Assembly (NCBI RefSeq): GCF_003386795.1
Contig: NZ_QTUC01000001.1
Location: 1,178,001-1,242,000 of the forward strand
DNA: 64,000 nucleotides
Direction of reading: 5' to 3'
From: Thermasporomyces composti
GTDB lineage: Bacteria; Actinomycetota; Actinomycetes; Propionibacteriales; Actinopolymorphaceae
The notes below the pieces were generated by a model. The model was not told the DNA's origin. It saw only the letters and a list, made by a program, of their open reading frames with translations, and made no database searches. This document shows, in pieces, positions 62,697 to 64,000 of this stretch (position 1 is its first letter; every line of letters starts with the position of its first letter). The translations under genes were made by a program, and so were the position numbers.

Positions 62697-64000
62697 TGCC
62701 CTTTCCTTCCCGACCTCTCCTGGCCCGACGTCTCCTGGACGATGCCAGTGTCCCTCGCCCCGTCCTCCGGCGGTCGCGCCTCCTCCGTCCCTTCGACCAG
62801 GGCGCGACGAGCCGCCTCCGCCGACGGTGTGCCGGGGCGCTTGCGCTCGACCCATCCCTCGAGGTTGCGCTGGGGTGCGACGTTGATCGCCAACGCGCCC
62901 GGAGGGACGTCCTTGCGGATCACGGTGCCGGCACCGCTGTAGGCGCCGTCACCAATGGTCACCGGCGCCACGTACATGTTGTCGGAGCCCATCCGGCAGT
63001 GCTTCCCGACCGTGGTCCGGTGCTTCTGCACTCCGTCGTAGTTGACGAAGACCGAGGCGGCGCCAATGTTGGTGCCTTCGCCGATCGTCGCGTCGCCGAC
63101 GTAGGACAGGTGCGGGACCTTCGCCGCCGGTCCGATGTCGGCGTTCTTCGTCTCGACGAACGTGCCGATCTTGCCGCCCGCACCGAGCCGGGTGCCGGGC
63201 CGGAGGTACGCGTAGGGCCCGACGGACGCACCGGGGCCGATCTCGGCCTGCGAGCCGTGTGTGCGGACGACGGTCGCCTCCGGACCCACCACCGTGTCGG
63301 TGAGGGTGGTGTCGGGCCCGATCTGGGCGCCGGCGGCCACGCGCGTCGCCCCATGGAGCTGGGTGTGGGGGTGCAGCACCACGTCCGGCTCGAGGGTGAC
63401 GGTCACGTCCACCCAGGTCGTGGCGGGGTCGACGATGGTGACGCCCGCACGCATCCAACGCTCGAGGACGCGGTCGTTGAGGATGCGCCGGAGCTCGGCC
63501 AACTGCACCTGGTCGTTGACGCCGAGGATGTCGCGGTAGTCGTCGGCCACGACGGCGGCGACGCGCTGTCCGTCGCCGTGGAGGATGCCAAGGACGTCGG
63601 TGAGGTACTCCTCGCCCTGGCTGTTGTCGGTCTTGAGCCGGGCCAACGCGCCGGCCAGCAGCTCGGCGTCGAACGCGTAGATCCCTGAGTTGATCTCGGT
63701 GATCTCGCGCTGCTCCGGCGTCGCGTCCCGGTGCTCGACGATGCTGGTGACCGAGCCGTCGGAGGCTCGGACCACCCGCCCGTAGCCGGTGGGGTCGGGC
63801 ACGATCGCCGACAGCACCGTCGCCGCCGCGTCCTCGCGGGCGTGGCCCTCGAGCAGGGCGGTCAGCGTCTCGGCGGGCAGCAACGGGACGTCGGCGTAGG
63901 TCACGACCACGGTGCCGCGCAGCGCTGGCAGAGCCTCCAGCGCGACGCGGACGGCGTGACCGGTACCACGTTGCTCCTCCTGGACGATCGGCTGCGCCTT
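62693..64000 (-). CDS. glmU: Bifunctional GlmU, 5' end off window
   Basis: The last 435 residues of the UDP-GlcNAc-forming enzyme; about the first 100 residues lie beyond the right edge. The visible uridyltransferase part includes [11 protein letters not shown] at the edge, [10 protein letters not shown] and I-N-S-G-I-Y. The acetyltransferase part is a left-handed beta helix with hexapeptide turns ([14 protein letters not shown]). A Pro/Glu-rich tail closes it. It makes the precursor for peptidoglycan and for surface glycans. Confidence 0.96.
   Translation of the reverse strand, partial: KAQPIVQEEQRGTGHAVRVALEALPALRGTVVVTYADVPLLPAETLTALLEGHAREDAAATVLSAIVPDPTGYGRVVRASDGSVTSIVEHRDATPEQREITEINSGIYAFDAELLAGALARLKTDNSQGEEYLTDVLGILHGDGQRVAAVVADDYRDILGVNDQVQLAELRRILNDRVLERWMRAGVTIVDPATTWVDVTVTLEPDVVLHPHTQLHGATRVAAGAQIGPDTTLTDTVVGPEATVVRTHGSQAEIGPGASVGPYAYLRPGTRLGAGGKIGTFVETKNADIGPAAKVPHLSYVGDATIGEGTNIGAASVFVNYDGVQKHRTTVGKHCRMGSDNMYVAPVTIGDGAYSGAGTVIRKDVPPGALAINVAPQRNLEGWVERKRPGTPSAEAARRALVEGTEEARPPEDGARDTGIVQETSGQERSGRKGQ

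Overview
The window is high-GC (roughly 70%) DNA from an actinomycete. The evidence is: a core block in the order glmU-prs-rplY-pth / mfd / mazG-eno-ftsB-like-DUF501 / ppx, which I remember as conserved in Mycobacterium and Streptomyces; many GTG starts; operons joined by 4-base ATGA or GTGA stop/start overlaps; an F420/PPOX-type oxidoreductase; and an SSI-type protease inhibitor. I cannot name a species from sequence alone. No transposase, integrase, CRISPR array, rRNA or origin was seen. There is one tRNA.

Layout. (1) 1-18.9 kb, accessory and signalling genes: a Tat-exported TIM-barrel glycosidase broken by two single-base deletions; a GNAT acetyltransferase; an LCP cell-wall ligase; a fused 1290-residue heterodimeric-type ABC exporter under a MarR regulator; a response regulator / histidine kinase / GerMN lipoprotein operon; STAS, nucleoside-kinase-like, CbiX-like and SSI-like genes; an aldo/keto reductase divergent from an XRE regulator; cystathionine beta-synthase; an SGNH hydrolase; and a SIMPL protein. 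(2) 19.2-28.0 kb: a Cfr-type 23S rRNA methyltransferase, small proteins, a Bax1-like membrane protein, tRNA-Leu(UAA), a CFA-type lipid methyltransferase, NDH-2, family-5 UDG and Ppx/GppA. (3) 28.2-31.7 kb: a two-component system whose kinase is fused in frame to a DUF4173-type membrane domain, preceded by four 13-bp tandem repeats. (4) 31.8-43.6 kb, housekeeping block: DUF501, FtsB-like, eno, mazG, a SurA-like lipoprotein and mfd. Between these sit an ArsR metal sensor divergent from a GDT1-type Mn exporter gene that carries a yybP-ykoY riboswitch and a hairpin hiding the ribosome binding site, plus an aldo/keto reductase and a Pro/Thr-repeat membrane protein. (5) 43.7-60.1 kb, a cell-surface polysaccharide island between mfd and pth: sulfotransferase, AMIN-like lipoprotein, beta-propeller/PKD secreted protein, O-antigen ligase-like polymerase, phosphotransferase, two Wzz-type proteins with P-loop-less kinase-like domains, a GT2, a PssD/PssE split glycosyltransferase, and a 969-residue flippase/ParB-like/methyltransferase fusion. 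(6) 60.3-64 kb: pth, rplY, prs and the C-terminal part of glmU, which runs off the right edge.

The most interesting parts are the polysaccharide island with its flippase-methyltransferase fusion and paired pseudokinases, the Cfr-like methyltransferase that keeps every catalytic cysteine, and the layered metal control (ArsR, Mn riboswitch, SD-sequestering hairpin) of the GDT1 gene.
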